DNA of 31,838 bases from Euryarchaeota archaeon UBA495. GTDB taxonomy: Archaea; Thermoplasmatota; Poseidoniia; Poseidoniales; Poseidoniaceae. The stretch is from NCBI GenBank assembly GCA_002496845.1, contig DALQ01000033.1, positions 1 through 31,838 on the forward strand, given 5' to 3'. Under the pieces are notes generated by a model that saw nothing but the letters and a program-made list of their open reading frames with translations, was not told the origin of the DNA and searched no databases. The position numbers were made by a program, and so were the translations under genes. Positions 17,801-25,110 of the stretch are shown piece after piece; the stretch's first letter is position 1; each line of letters begins with the position of its first letter.

Positions 17801-18775
17801 TCAGACCCTCGCAAGCACTCCGGTCGCCGCAGGCACTGGATTGGAGAGGTGCCCAAGCCAAGACGGGATGGACCCAGAGGTTCCAGCCAGATGATCGAGA
17901 AGAAGCAAGGGGGCCATGCGGGGAAGATGTCCCTTACGGTAAGCATGAATCGACTCGATGACTTGCTCACGCCGAGGTGAGCTGAGGGCGAGGTCCATCC
18001 GGCCCAACGCGCGTTCCATGGCGTGGGCAAAGCGGCCACGGCGAGGGAGCACGTTCAGGTGTTCTTGTGCCTCAATCATGTACTTGAGGGCGACTTCTGC
18101 GGCGGGAAGACCCGCATCAAAACCTGCGGCAATCGTGCGACCAAGCGCTCGCTTGGCATCCGCGGTTCGGGCCAAAAGGAAGATCTTGTGTTCGTGGTGG
18201 AAGGTCATCAGTCGCTTGGCGGTCCAGCCCTCTTTGCCCGCCACTTGCCATCGGTGGTGGAAGTGAACACGGGCCAGAAAGTGCTCGGCCTGGTTGGGGT
18301 CGTTGAGGCGGCCCTCTTCGATCACTGGAATCTGGGGGTTCAGCGCCATGAAGACCATCGCAAAGACGCCCACGCCGTCTCGGGACGGGCGGCCTTCCTT
18401 GGCAGGATGCACCTTGACGCGCTCGACGCCGCACGAAGGGGAGTCCTTCTTGAGCACCAAACCGTTGACGCCAAGGCCGGCCAGATCGTCGGACGTTCGC
18501 TGGGCCCATGCCACCATTTTGTCGGTCAAATCGTTGCCAGAACGCGGCTCAATGAGGCGGATGCCGTCGGGCCCTTTTGACAAACGGATGGTAGGGCGAG
18601 GCGTCCCCAAACCGATGCCGACCTCGGGGCAGACGGGGAGCAGTTTGAGATGCTCAGACCACCTTCGGGACAGGGGACGGAATTCACACGCATCGCCGTT
18701 GTAACGGACCGGAGAACCCAACAAACAGGCGGAAGCCGCCAACAACGGTTTGTCCATGTGGTGCAAGAACTTCAA
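17801..18775 (-). CDS. DUF523-DUF1722 protein (YbgA-like)
   Basis: A 324-residue two-domain protein. Residues ~8-165 are DUF523: LAASACLLGSPVRYNG, LLPVCPEVGIGLGTPRP, then GLVLKKDSPSCGVERVKV with conserved cysteines. Residues ~180-310 are DUF1722, including KRLMTFHHEHKIFLLAR and LKYMIEAQEHLNVL. The E. coli homolog ybgA (DUF1722) lies directly upstream of the photolyase gene phr; here too the partner is a photolyase, 29 bases upstream on the same strand. Biochemical function is unknown; a link to photo-oxidative damage is inferred from conserved neighbourhood. MDKPLLAAS at 18757 is an alternative start. Confidence 0.92.
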   Translation of the reverse strand: MKFLHHMDKPLLAASACLLGSPVRYNGDACEFRPLSRRWSEHLKLLPVCPEVGIGLGTPRPTIRLSKGPDGIRLIEPRSGNDLTDKMVAWAQRTSDDLAGLGVNGLVLKKDSPSCGVERVKVHPAKEGRPSRDGVGVFAMVFMALNPQIPVIEEGRLNDPNQAEHFLARVHFHHRWQVAGKEGWTAKRLMTFHHEHKIFLLARTADAKRALGRTIAAGFDAGLPAAEVALKYMIEAQEHLNVLPRRGRFAHAMERALGRMDLALSSPRREQVIESIHAYRKGHLPRMAPLLLLDHLAGTSGSIPSWLGHLSNPVPAATGVLARV

Positions 18776-18804
18776 ACAGTATTTGAACGAACGTTTGAGG
18801 GCGC

Positions 18805-20373
18805 TCAGACGTCACGCCTGGGCGGCATGCGGTAGGAGGCCCCGAGAGGGAGTTGCCCGCCCACTGGACCGTAGCGCGAGATGTATTCGCGGGCCTTGAC
18901 CTTCTTCTCAGTGCGGTGGGACATCATGCATCGCACCTTTCCGAACACTGCACGTTCTGTCCAGCCGCGATCGAACTTCCCGCACACCCAACCAATTCCA
19001 GCGTAGGAATTGGGGTCGCGCCCGTCCAAAGCCCAACGGTCGTTGAGGGCGACCATCCAATCGAAGGCCAGCTGTGGAGTTGGTGCCCATTCGAGGATTT
19101 TCTTGCCCCAGAGCATGCGGAGGTAATTCTGGATGATGCCGTCCTGCATGAGTTGACGCTGCGCTGCGTTCCAAAGCGCGTCACCGGTCTCCGCTGCCTC
19201 CAGTTGTTCGAAGGTGTACCCGCCGGGCCTTGGATCGTTCGCGTGCTCCGCGAGGGTGGCCTGCGCCCACTCTGGGATGGAACTGTACCCGTCGTGATCG
19301 TGGACCATGTGAGCGTGGATGAAGGCCAAATCCCGCCACGTGATGACTTGGTCGAGGAAAGCCTCCGGGCCGGCGGGCAAGCCCCACCATCCAGAACGCC
19401 TGCCGTCGGGGGGCGGTGTCGTATGACCAGGGTCCCAGCCGTAGAGGTCAAGCACATCCTTGACCATCTGTTGCGAGGAAATGTGCCCGAAATGGAGCCA
19501 CGGTGACAAGCCAGTGGCGGCTTGAAGGTCTGGGTGGTTGCGGTCTTCGTGGTACCGCTCAAGGCGGGCGTCGAGGAACTTCCGCCATCGCTTGTGAGCC
19601 GACATGCTGCCGCCTTTCATGTGCGGCACGGGCGCCACGTCGTGATCGATGTCGAGGGCTTTCAGCGCCTCCCTACCAACCCGATTCCCTTCCGCAGTCC
19701 TCCAAATGAACTCCAGCGGTGTCCGTGGGGTGTCCGTTTCTTTGAACGCCAAATCGATGAGATGTTCGTCGACGTCCGGCAAGCCAATGGCTGGAGCCAA
19801 GGGGAATTCCACGGGCAAGTCCGCAAGATGGTCTTCGATGGTTTTGTGGAGATGCCGTCGAAGAGAGTACGCGGTGGTGAACGCTCGACCTGCATGGCGC
19901 ATGGCGATGAAGCCGTTGCTGTCGACCAGGTGAACTTCACACGGCGCGAGGGTCTGTGCACGCTGAGCCACCTGCCGAGGCATGTACGTCGGGTAATCAT
20001 CGATGACAAGCGCATCGGCGTCGACGCTCATTCGGGCAAGCAAACCGCGTGCTTCTCCGTGCCGGGTTTCAACATAGGGCACGTAGGTGACGCCGCTGCC
20101 AAGCATGGTGGTTCGCTGGTCGATCATACCTTGCAGCATGAAGGTGTGGATACGGTCGTTGGCCCATCGATGCCCGATGGCAAGGGCTTCCACCACGAGC
20201 AAAGGAAGGTTGCGCTTGACCGCGAGGTCCACCGCGTGCTGGAGTGCGAGGTTGTAGCCGGTGCGACGTGCAGACGTCATCCAGTACAACACATGTGAGC
20301 CTTGGTGGCCATCTTTTGCTGGACGGATGGAGAGCCTTGCGCTCCGCTCCTCTAATCCAACGGCTGCGCTCAT
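18805..20373 (-). CDS. phr: Class II CPD DNA photolyase
   Basis: A 522-residue flavoprotein that reverses UV-induced cyclobutane pyrimidine dimers using light. Class II signatures are HVLYWMTSARRTGYNLALQ at residues ~27-45, IPEWAQATLAEHANDPRPG, WNAAQRQLMQDGIIQNYLRM, WGKKILEWAPTP and ALDGRDPNSYAGIGWV with a following VFGKVR segment. The internal WLHFGHISSQ is also family-typical. The ATG is at 20373. A TATA-like box about 27 bases upstream supports a leaderless mRNA. It heads a four-gene minus-strand operon. The presence of a photolyase implies life in the sunlit layer. The likely FAD cofactor pathway gene, ribA, diverges from the same 95-base intergenic region. Confidence 0.95.
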   Translation of the reverse strand: MSAAVGLEERSARLSIRPAKDGHQGSHVLYWMTSARRTGYNLALQHAVDLAVKRNLPLLVVEALAIGHRWANDRIHTFMLQGMIDQRTTMLGSGVTYVPYVETRHGEARGLLARMSVDADALVIDDYPTYMPRQVAQRAQTLAPCEVHLVDSNGFIAMRHAGRAFTTAYSLRRHLHKTIEDHLADLPVEFPLAPAIGLPDVDEHLIDLAFKETDTPRTPLEFIWRTAEGNRVGREALKALDIDHDVAPVPHMKGGSMSAHKRWRKFLDARLERYHEDRNHPDLQAATGLSPWLHFGHISSQQMVKDVLDLYGWDPGHTTPPPDGRRSGWWGLPAGPEAFLDQVITWRDLAFIHAHMVHDHDGYSSIPEWAQATLAEHANDPRPGGYTFEQLEAAETGDALWNAAQRQLMQDGIIQNYLRMLWGKKILEWAPTPQLAFDWMVALNDRWALDGRDPNSYAGIGWVCGKFDRGWTERAVFGKVRCMMSHRTEKKVKAREYISRYGPVGGQLPLGASYRMPPRRDV

Positions 20374-20394
20374 CGATTCACATGGTCGAGCGGT

Positions 20395-20404
20395 GGTATA
20401 TCAA
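20395..20404 (-). promoter_or_regulatory. TATA box for the photolyase operon
   Basis: The minus strand reads ttgatatacc, centred about 27 bases before the ATG at 20373. The spacing puts transcription start at or next to the start codon (leaderless). Confidence 0.6.
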
Positions 20405-20438
20405 GAACCGTTCAGGGACCTGCGGTTTCCAACGACGC

Positions 20439-20448
20439 TTCATATACC
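20439..20448 (+). promoter_or_regulatory. TATA box for ribA
   Basis: ttcatatacc is centred about 25 bases before the ATG at 20469. This supports that start and a leaderless transcript. Confidence 0.6.
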
Positions 20449-20468
20449 GATGCACATCCATCACGTTC

Positions 20469-21089
20469 ATGGCCACCAGCATCGAGCCCACCAAGACCAG
20501 CGTACCTGCGCAGGCGAACCTTCCCACGGCGTTCGGGACGTTCCAAATCCACGCGTTCGTGGATCCTAAAGACGGCGCGGAACACGCCCTCCTCACCGTC
20601 GGCGACCTCACCTCTGCGGAAGCACCTCTTATTCGGATTCACTCCGAGTGCCTCACGGGAGACGCCTTTGGAAGCCTCAAGTGCGACTGCGGCCCCCAGC
20701 TGCAGTTGGCCATGAGGACCGTCCAAGAAGCCGGTACCGGAGCCATCGTGTACCTCCGTCAAGAAGGGCGTGGCATTGGATTGTACGCCAAGGTTCAGGC
20801 CTACCACCTGCAAGACCTCGGCTACGACACCCTCGACGCCAATCTTGCCCTCGGCTTGCCTGCGGACGCCCGCACCTACGAGATGGCTGCAGCGATGCTC
20901 CAGGAACTCGGTGTGCGCCGCGTTCGCTTGATGACCAACAACCCGCTCAAGCGCAAGGGCTTGGCCGATCACGGCATCGAAGTCGAGGATCGCGTGCAAC
21001 ACTTGGCTGGACTTGGAAAGCACAACATCCGCTATTTGGAAACGAAGGCACAACGAATGGGGCACTTGTTGCCAATGCAGGAGGTGTGA
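20469..21089 (+). CDS. ribA: GTP cyclohydrolase II
   Basis: A 206-residue enzyme catalysing the first step of riboflavin synthesis from GTP. The zinc motif is in RIHSECLTGDAFGSLKCDCGPQ (cysteines spaced C-x10-C-x-C). The substrate loop VYLRQEGRGIGLYAKVQAY and the late segment MTNNPLKRKGL are also present. There is no RibB domain, so this is a stand-alone RibA, bacterial-like; many archaea instead use an unrelated GTP cyclohydrolase III. The ATG at 20469 is chosen over upstream in-frame codons because a TATA box lies 25 bases before it and the upstream codons run across the divergent promoter. Flavin supply fits its divergent neighbour, the FAD-dependent photolyase. The peroxiredoxin start follows only 4 bases after the stop. 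Confidence 0.93.
   Translation: MATSIEPTKTSVPAQANLPTAFGTFQIHAFVDPKDGAEHALLTVGDLTSAEAPLIRIHSECLTGDAFGSLKCDCGPQLQLAMRTVQEAGTGAIVYLRQEGRGIGLYAKVQAYHLQDLGYDTLDANLALGLPADARTYEMAAAMLQELGVRRVRLMTNNPLKRKGLADHGIEVEDRVQHLAGLGKHNIRYLETKAQRMGHLLPMQEV
21080..21086 (+). promoter_or_regulatory. Shine-Dalgarno site deciding the peroxiredoxin start
   Basis: ggaggtg lies 7 bases before the ATG at 21094 and overlaps the ribA end. It favours 21094 over in-frame ATGs at 21124 and 21160. A tatctta stretch at 21105-21111 could instead be a weak TATA box serving the later starts. Confidence 0.5.
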
Positions 21090-21093
21090 GCAC

Positions 21094-21621
21094 ATGGGCG
21101 AACCTATCTTAACCGCAGCAAGCATGAATCGAAAAGAGGTGGCCGCATTGACCATAGACATGATCGGGCAAAAGGCACCGTCCTTCGACCTCACAGCCGA
21201 CGATGGAACCGTGTTCGACTCCACCTCCCTTGACGGGACGTGGCGCCTGATTTTCTTCTACAGCCGTGACAATTCCCCCACCTGCAAGCGCGGCTGCTTG
21301 ACCTTCAAGGAGCAATACGACCTCTTCGTCTCAGCAGGCTGCTCTGTCGTGGGCATCGGCCAGGACTCGGTGGACAGCCATCGCTCCTTCAGGGAGGGAT
21401 TCAAAGGAGGCTTGCCCTTCCCAATCCTTTCCGATCCCGACCGCCACGTCGCGATGTCGTTCAACGTCCCCATGCACCTCGGCCGTTTCCCGGCCAAGTC
21501 GTCCTTCCTCATTGGACCGGACGACACGGTGCGCTACGTCTACGACTGGTTGTTCCGCCCCCGCAGGCACGTGGCTCGCATCCTTAGCGACCTCACACGC
21601 GTCACGGGCGGTGAGGCCTGA
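21094..21621 (+). CDS. Peroxiredoxin, BCP/PrxQ-like (AhpC/TSA family)
   Basis: A 175-residue thiol peroxidase, cytoplasmic, reducing hydrogen peroxide and organic peroxides. The thioredoxin-fold core starts at MIGQKAPSFDLTADDG. The active-site region IFFYSRDNSPTCKRGC has Cys64 as the likely peroxidatic residue and Cys68 as the possible resolving residue. PrxQ usually has C-x4-C; here the spacing is C-x3-C. Later landmarks LPFPILSDPDRHVAMSFNV and FPAKSSFLIGPDDTVRYVY are typical. The start is uncertain (21094 with a good ribosome site, 21124 or 21160); the first ~22 residues are an extension relative to the family. The stop overlaps the ATG of the TrmB-type regulator (TGATG), so the two are translationally coupled and probably respond to the same signal. 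Confidence 0.88.
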   Translation: MGEPILTAASMNRKEVAALTIDMIGQKAPSFDLTADDGTVFDSTSLDGTWRLIFFYSRDNSPTCKRGCLTFKEQYDLFVSAGCSVVGIGQDSVDSHRSFREGFKGGLPFPILSDPDRHVAMSFNVPMHLGRFPAKSSFLIGPDDTVRYVYDWLFRPRRHVARILSDLTRVTGGEA

Positions 21622-22997
21622 TGTGGAACGAGCTCCTGCTTGAAGCAGGCCTCACCGAGCGTGAAGTGCGCTCCATCATGGTGCTTGGAAGCAACCCCAA
21701 GATGAAGGCCAGCGAACTCGCCAAAGAATTGGACACCACGCGTCTTGACGCCTACAACAGTTTGTCGCGTCTCCAAGAAATGGGCATCGTGACCGCTACG
21801 GCCGACCGCCCCATGCAATTCTCGAGCCTTCGCGTCGACGAGGCCGTCCATCACATCATTGAGACGAGGCGCGCCCAACTTGATCGCCTCCAAGAAGGAT
21901 ACGACACCCTCAGCGAGGGGACCAACGACGAAGCGTCCTTCGAAGCCATTCGCAGGGAGCGCGATGAACCGCGCTTCGCGGTGCTCAAAGAGCGCGTGCA
22001 CATCTACCGCCGCCTGAAGCGCATGGCCGAGGAAAGCGAAGAGCGCCTCGTGTTGCTCTTGGGTCGCTTCGGCATCCTTCACCTGTGCCGTTCGGAAGCG
22101 CTTGAAGCCGTGAACACCGCGGCCGTTCGTGGCGTCGTGGTGCAGGTCATCACGCAACTCGAACCCCGCACGCTGCGCTTCTACGAGCAACTCCACCCCA
22201 GCATCGAAATCCGTCACGCCGACGAACTCGATTCCAACGGGTTCCTTCAGGACCAATCCTACGTCATTCAATTCCTGAACATCGAAGCAAACCCCGTCGG
22301 CCGTGGAAAGGAAGACGCAGCGCTGGTCATCGAATCCGAACCCTTCGCCATCTCCCAGGAGAACCTCATCGACGCCATCTGGGAGGAGGCCATTCCCTTC
22401 GACTTCGCCGTCGCCCGATTCACAGAGAACAGGATCAACGATCCACTTCGGTTGACCATCGGAGAAGGGTCCTTCCTCGAATCACTGAGTTCCGCCCTCA
22501 ACTTTGACGGCGAACTTCCTGAAGAAGACACGCCGTTCGACCCTGAAGCCTTCCGGGCGGCAGGCGACACGGTGAACCAAGCCAGGCAAAGCCTCAGCGA
22601 CGGCCGTTTGTCGAACCTGAAGGTCCTCGGCATCGACATTGGTCGAATGCTCCGTCAAGTCGGCAACCGTGTCGGTCATGAACTGGCCTTTAGCCTCCGC
22701 TCGATCGACAACGACATCGAATTCTTGGACGAGATGATGGATTGGTGGGAACACGCCGGCCTGGGCACGCTCCTGTACGGCATTGAACCCGAGTTCCATG
22801 TCCAAGTGGGCCTGCACCATCCGCCCACCGAAGACGACGACGTGCTGCCCATGTGGGAAATGGACGACGGCATCATCGAAGGCGCTCTCATGACCCGCTT
22901 CCCTCCAGGCTCAAACGTCGACGTCCGTCGCCAAGACGGCACTGGAGCGCACGACGACCTCTGGCAGTACCACCTGTTGACCCGTTCTGAAGCCTGA
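21621..22997 (+). CDS. TrmB-family transcriptional regulator
   Basis: A 458-residue protein. Residues 1-80 are a winged helix-turn-helix of the TrmB type: LTEREVRSIMVLGSNPKMKASELAKELDTTR read in two halves, then YNSLSRLQEMGIV as the recognition and wing region. A coiled-coil-like linker (VHHIIETRRAQLDRLQEGY) follows. Residues ~110-260 resemble the TrmB/PLD-like effector part. The remaining ~200 residues are of unknown type, making it longer than usual TrmB regulators (about 260-350). No sugar-binding signature is evident to me. Its coupling to peroxiredoxin and closeness to photolyase, ribA and carotenoid genes suggests it may control an oxidative or light response. That is inference; TrmB proteins classically sense sugars. 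Confidence 0.82.
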   Translation: MWNELLLEAGLTEREVRSIMVLGSNPKMKASELAKELDTTRLDAYNSLSRLQEMGIVTATADRPMQFSSLRVDEAVHHIIETRRAQLDRLQEGYDTLSEGTNDEASFEAIRRERDEPRFAVLKERVHIYRRLKRMAEESEERLVLLLGRFGILHLCRSEALEAVNTAAVRGVVVQVITQLEPRTLRFYEQLHPSIEIRHADELDSNGFLQDQSYVIQFLNIEANPVGRGKEDAALVIESEPFAISQENLIDAIWEEAIPFDFAVARFTENRINDPLRLTIGEGSFLESLSSALNFDGELPEEDTPFDPEAFRAAGDTVNQARQSLSDGRLSNLKVLGIDIGRMLRQVGNRVGHELAFSLRSIDNDIEFLDEMMDWWEHAGLGTLLYGIEPEFHVQVGLHHPPTEDDDVLPMWEMDDGIIEGALMTRFPPGSNVDVRRQDGTGAHDDLWQYHLLTRSEA

Positions 22998-23009
22998 ACA
23001 TGAACGGCG

Positions 23010-23019
23010 TTTGATAACA
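23010..23019 (+). promoter_or_regulatory. TATA box for the UbiB-family kinase gene
   Basis: tttgataaca is centred about 24-25 bases before the ATG at 23039, so a separate leaderless transcript is likely despite the short 41-base gap. Confidence 0.5.
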
Positions 23020-23038
23020 GGTAAGCCGATGTGATAGC

Positions 23039-24316
23039 ATGCGTCTGTGGACTTTCCTCCGGTTTTTCCGCACGGTCAGGAGCCGTCGGCCCATCGATCT
23101 TGAGAAGATCAAGGGCATGGGCTTGCTGGCCGTCAAGGTCGGACAAATCCTTGCGCTGAGGCCAGACTTGCTCCCACCCGAACGTTGCTTGGAACTCCAG
23201 GGCCTCTACCAACGCACCCATACCAAGCACGCCGCTCCGTTGTCCCGCTTGATCGCGAACAACTGCCCGCCTGGATTCGCAGACCACTTCGCCTCGATCG
23301 ATGAAGAGCCGATGGCCGCTGCAAGCATTGGACAAGTGCATGCTGCCACCCTGCCCGACGGACGTGAGGTCGTCATCAAATTCGTCAAAGACGACTTTGA
23401 GGGCCCCTTCCGAACCGACGTCGCTCGCATGAAGCGATGGCTTTCAGCGGTCTTGTTTTTCTCACCGCGCCTGCGAAAAGTTGGCAACCCGATGGCCCTG
23501 CTCAACCACATTGAGACCTACACCTTGGATGAGCTGGATCTTCGCAACGAACGCCGGGGACAAATCCGTCTCCAAGAGGCCATTGAGAGCGTCAAGGACG
23601 ATTTCCCGCTCGAACGCCTCCGCTTCCCTGAGATTCACACCGAGATTTCCAGTGAACGTGTGCTTGTCGTCGAACGCGTCAGAGAGCCTTCCATCGAGGA
23701 CAGGATCGACGACGGGACGCTTGGATGGGACGACCTGCTGCAGTTGTTCAGAATTCAGGGCGCTTTCATGTTCGGCCTTGGCACCTTCCACGGAGACCTG
23801 CACCCTGGCAACGCGATGCTGAGCGACGACGGCGTCTACACCTTCATCGACACGGGGGCCATCTGTGAGGCACCAGAGCACGTGCGCGCCGCCCTTTTCG
23901 GCTTCTTCGAGCACCTCGCCCGAGGAGAACTTGACACCGCCTTCATGGCCATGCTCGGGATGGCGGCGACGCCACCCACTGGAGCCAAACTCGAGCGGTA
24001 CATGCGTGACATGCACACCCTCTACGACGGTTTTGTCGGCACCAGCGTGAGCGAAGTCTCCCTAACCCAGCAGATGATGAAAACGGTGCGCACGGCGGTG
24101 CTCGCCGGTTGCACCTTTGGAGAAGAAGCGTTCCCAATCATCCGCTCCCTGATGTACATGGACGGCATGGTGCTTCGCAGCCACCCGGACGTGGACCTGA
24201 TCTCCTCGATGGGTCCCCATCTTGACGCGTTCAAGGCCATCATGCCCGAGGCCAGCGTGAACCTTCCAGCCTCAAAGCAGCGTTCACGTCTCGGCGGAAC
24301 CCCGCTCGCGAGCTGA
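23039..24316 (+). CDS. ABC1/UbiB/ADCK-family atypical kinase
   Basis: A 425-residue atypical protein-kinase-like protein. Hallmarks are the KxGQ motif in AVKVGQILALRPDLLP (residues ~32-46), the Ala-rich nucleotide loop EEPMAAASIGQVHAA (~90-104), the lysine strand EVVIKFVKDD, the catalytic loop FHGDLHPGNAML (~251-262) and a metal-binding FIDTGAI, where DTG replaces the common DFG with the Asp kept. UbiB members support ubiquinone synthesis and isoprenoid-lipid homeostasis; this archaeon need not make ubiquinone. The neighbours make lipids and isoprenoids (CarF-like desaturase, crtI, crtB), so a role in extracting or controlling membrane prenyl lipids is plausible inference. No C-terminal membrane helices are obvious. 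The last 33 bases overlap the convergent desaturase gene. Confidence 0.9.
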   Translation: MRLWTFLRFFRTVRSRRPIDLEKIKGMGLLAVKVGQILALRPDLLPPERCLELQGLYQRTHTKHAAPLSRLIANNCPPGFADHFASIDEEPMAAASIGQVHAATLPDGREVVIKFVKDDFEGPFRTDVARMKRWLSAVLFFSPRLRKVGNPMALLNHIETYTLDELDLRNERRGQIRLQEAIESVKDDFPLERLRFPEIHTEISSERVLVVERVREPSIEDRIDDGTLGWDDLLQLFRIQGAFMFGLGTFHGDLHPGNAMLSDDGVYTFIDTGAICEAPEHVRAALFGFFEHLARGELDTAFMAMLGMAATPPTGAKLERYMRDMHTLYDGFVGTSVSEVSLTQQMMKTVRTAVLAGCTFGEEAFPIIRSLMYMDGMVLRSHPDVDLISSMGPHLDAFKAIMPEASVNLPASKQRSRLGGTPLAS

Positions 24317-24952
24317 TACTCGGAACTCTTTATCGAGGTCGATGATCCACTGGGGCGTTTGCCCCACACCTGGAAGCGAGTCGTCTTCGCGAGGACGGAT
24401 ACCAGTCAGGGCGGCAATGCACCATTCCGCGCCCCGCCAAAACCGGATTTTTTCGAGCACCGGGTTCAGCCAATTCGTGAACGCGCAGTAGTGGGTGACG
24501 CGAGGCAAGCCGTGATGGATGGCGTGATGCTTTGGGGTTTGGATAAGGCGAAGTCTATGCAGAGTTCGGATGAACCATGGAAGTTCCCTCGGCGTCGAAT
24601 GAGCCCAACGGTGAACGGTGTTCACGTTCATGCCAAGCAACATCAGGAGGAGAAGTTGCCACCCGAAAAAGCCCAGCAACGTTCCAAGACCGAAGATTGA
24701 CAACGAGATGAAAATCGTTGGACTGGCAGCCTCCCACAGAGTGATTCGTGTGATGTGGCGCGGGCGGTGATGGTGCAAGATGTTCTTGCGAATGGCGTTC
24801 CCGATGAGCGGCGTGGTTTCGGAGCCGTACCGATCCTCGGACCAGTGGATGATGCCAGAAATGAAGTCCACCAGCAGGTAAACACCGACGGCTTGGCCGA
24901 GCACCAACCACCATGGCCCTTGCGGGACCAGCATGGTTGGGTCAATCAGCAT
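24284..24952 (-). CDS. CarF/TMEM189 (PEDS1)-type lipid desaturase, Kua family
   Basis: A 222-residue integral membrane di-metal desaturase. Homologs (human PEDS1, Myxococcus CarF) convert alkyl-ether phospholipids to vinyl-ether plasmalogens. Family features in order: DFISGIIHWSEDRYGSE (residues 29-45), the histidine cluster ILHHHRPRHIT (59-68), NTVHRWAHS (111-119), TPKHHAIHHGLPRVTHY (139-155), then WLNPVLEKIRFWRGAE and LTGIRPREDD. Histidines 36, 60-62, 66, 114, 118, 142, 143, 146, 147 and 154 are candidate iron ligands. Membrane segments are at about 14-33 and 78-110. Length is close to the isolated CarF domain. It is transcribed divergently from crtI. It overlaps the UbiB-family gene tail to tail by 33 bases. 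The substrate here would have to be an archaeal or mixed ether lipid, which is unproven. Confidence 0.9.
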   Translation of the reverse strand: MLIDPTMLVPQGPWWLVLGQAVGVYLLVDFISGIIHWSEDRYGSETTPLIGNAIRKNILHHHRPRHITRITLWEAASPTIFISLSIFGLGTLLGFFGWQLLLLMLLGMNVNTVHRWAHSTPRELPWFIRTLHRLRLIQTPKHHAIHHGLPRVTHYCAFTNWLNPVLEKIRFWRGAEWCIAALTGIRPREDDSLPGVGQTPQWIIDLDKEFRVSARERGSAET

Positions 24953-24974
24953 GGCACAACAGACCGAACCGAGG

Positions 24975-24982
24975 TGTATAAG
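24975..24982 (-). promoter_or_regulatory. TATA box for the CarF-like gene
   Basis: The minus strand reads cttataca centred about 26 bases before the ATG at 24952, implying a leaderless mRNA. Confidence 0.6.
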
Positions 24983-25080
24983 CGCGGTGCCGAAACGACG
25001 ACGTCAGGTGAAAATATGAGTCCTAATGCCCCGGGCCAATCCTTGACGTGCGTTGATTTTCGTGACGATGGGAAACGGTC

Positions 25081-25089
25081 CTTTATACC
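25081..25089 (+). promoter_or_regulatory. TATA box deciding the crtI start
   Basis: ctttatacc is centred 25-26 bases before the ATG at 25111. An in-frame GTG at 25090 touches the box itself and so is unlikely to be translated. Confidence 0.65.
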
Positions 25090-25110
25090 GTGAATGCCGA
25101 TGTTCTGACG

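Larger units (their letters stand above)
24953..25110. promoter_or_regulatory. Divergent control region between the CarF-like gene and crtI
   Basis: 158 bases, the longest gap between genes in the window. Back-to-back TATA boxes lie at 24975-24982 (minus) and 25081-25089 (plus). Between them are an AT-rich aaaatatgag (25011-25020) and two TGACGT-type half sites in opposite orientation, gacgtca at 25000-25006 and tgacgtg at 25044-25050. These could bind a shared regulator; that is speculative. Confidence 0.45.

Noticed and set aside
24755..25093. Possible small plus-strand gene in front of crtI
   Set aside because: It lies mostly antisense to the CarF-like gene and runs across both TATA boxes; no recognisable protein features.
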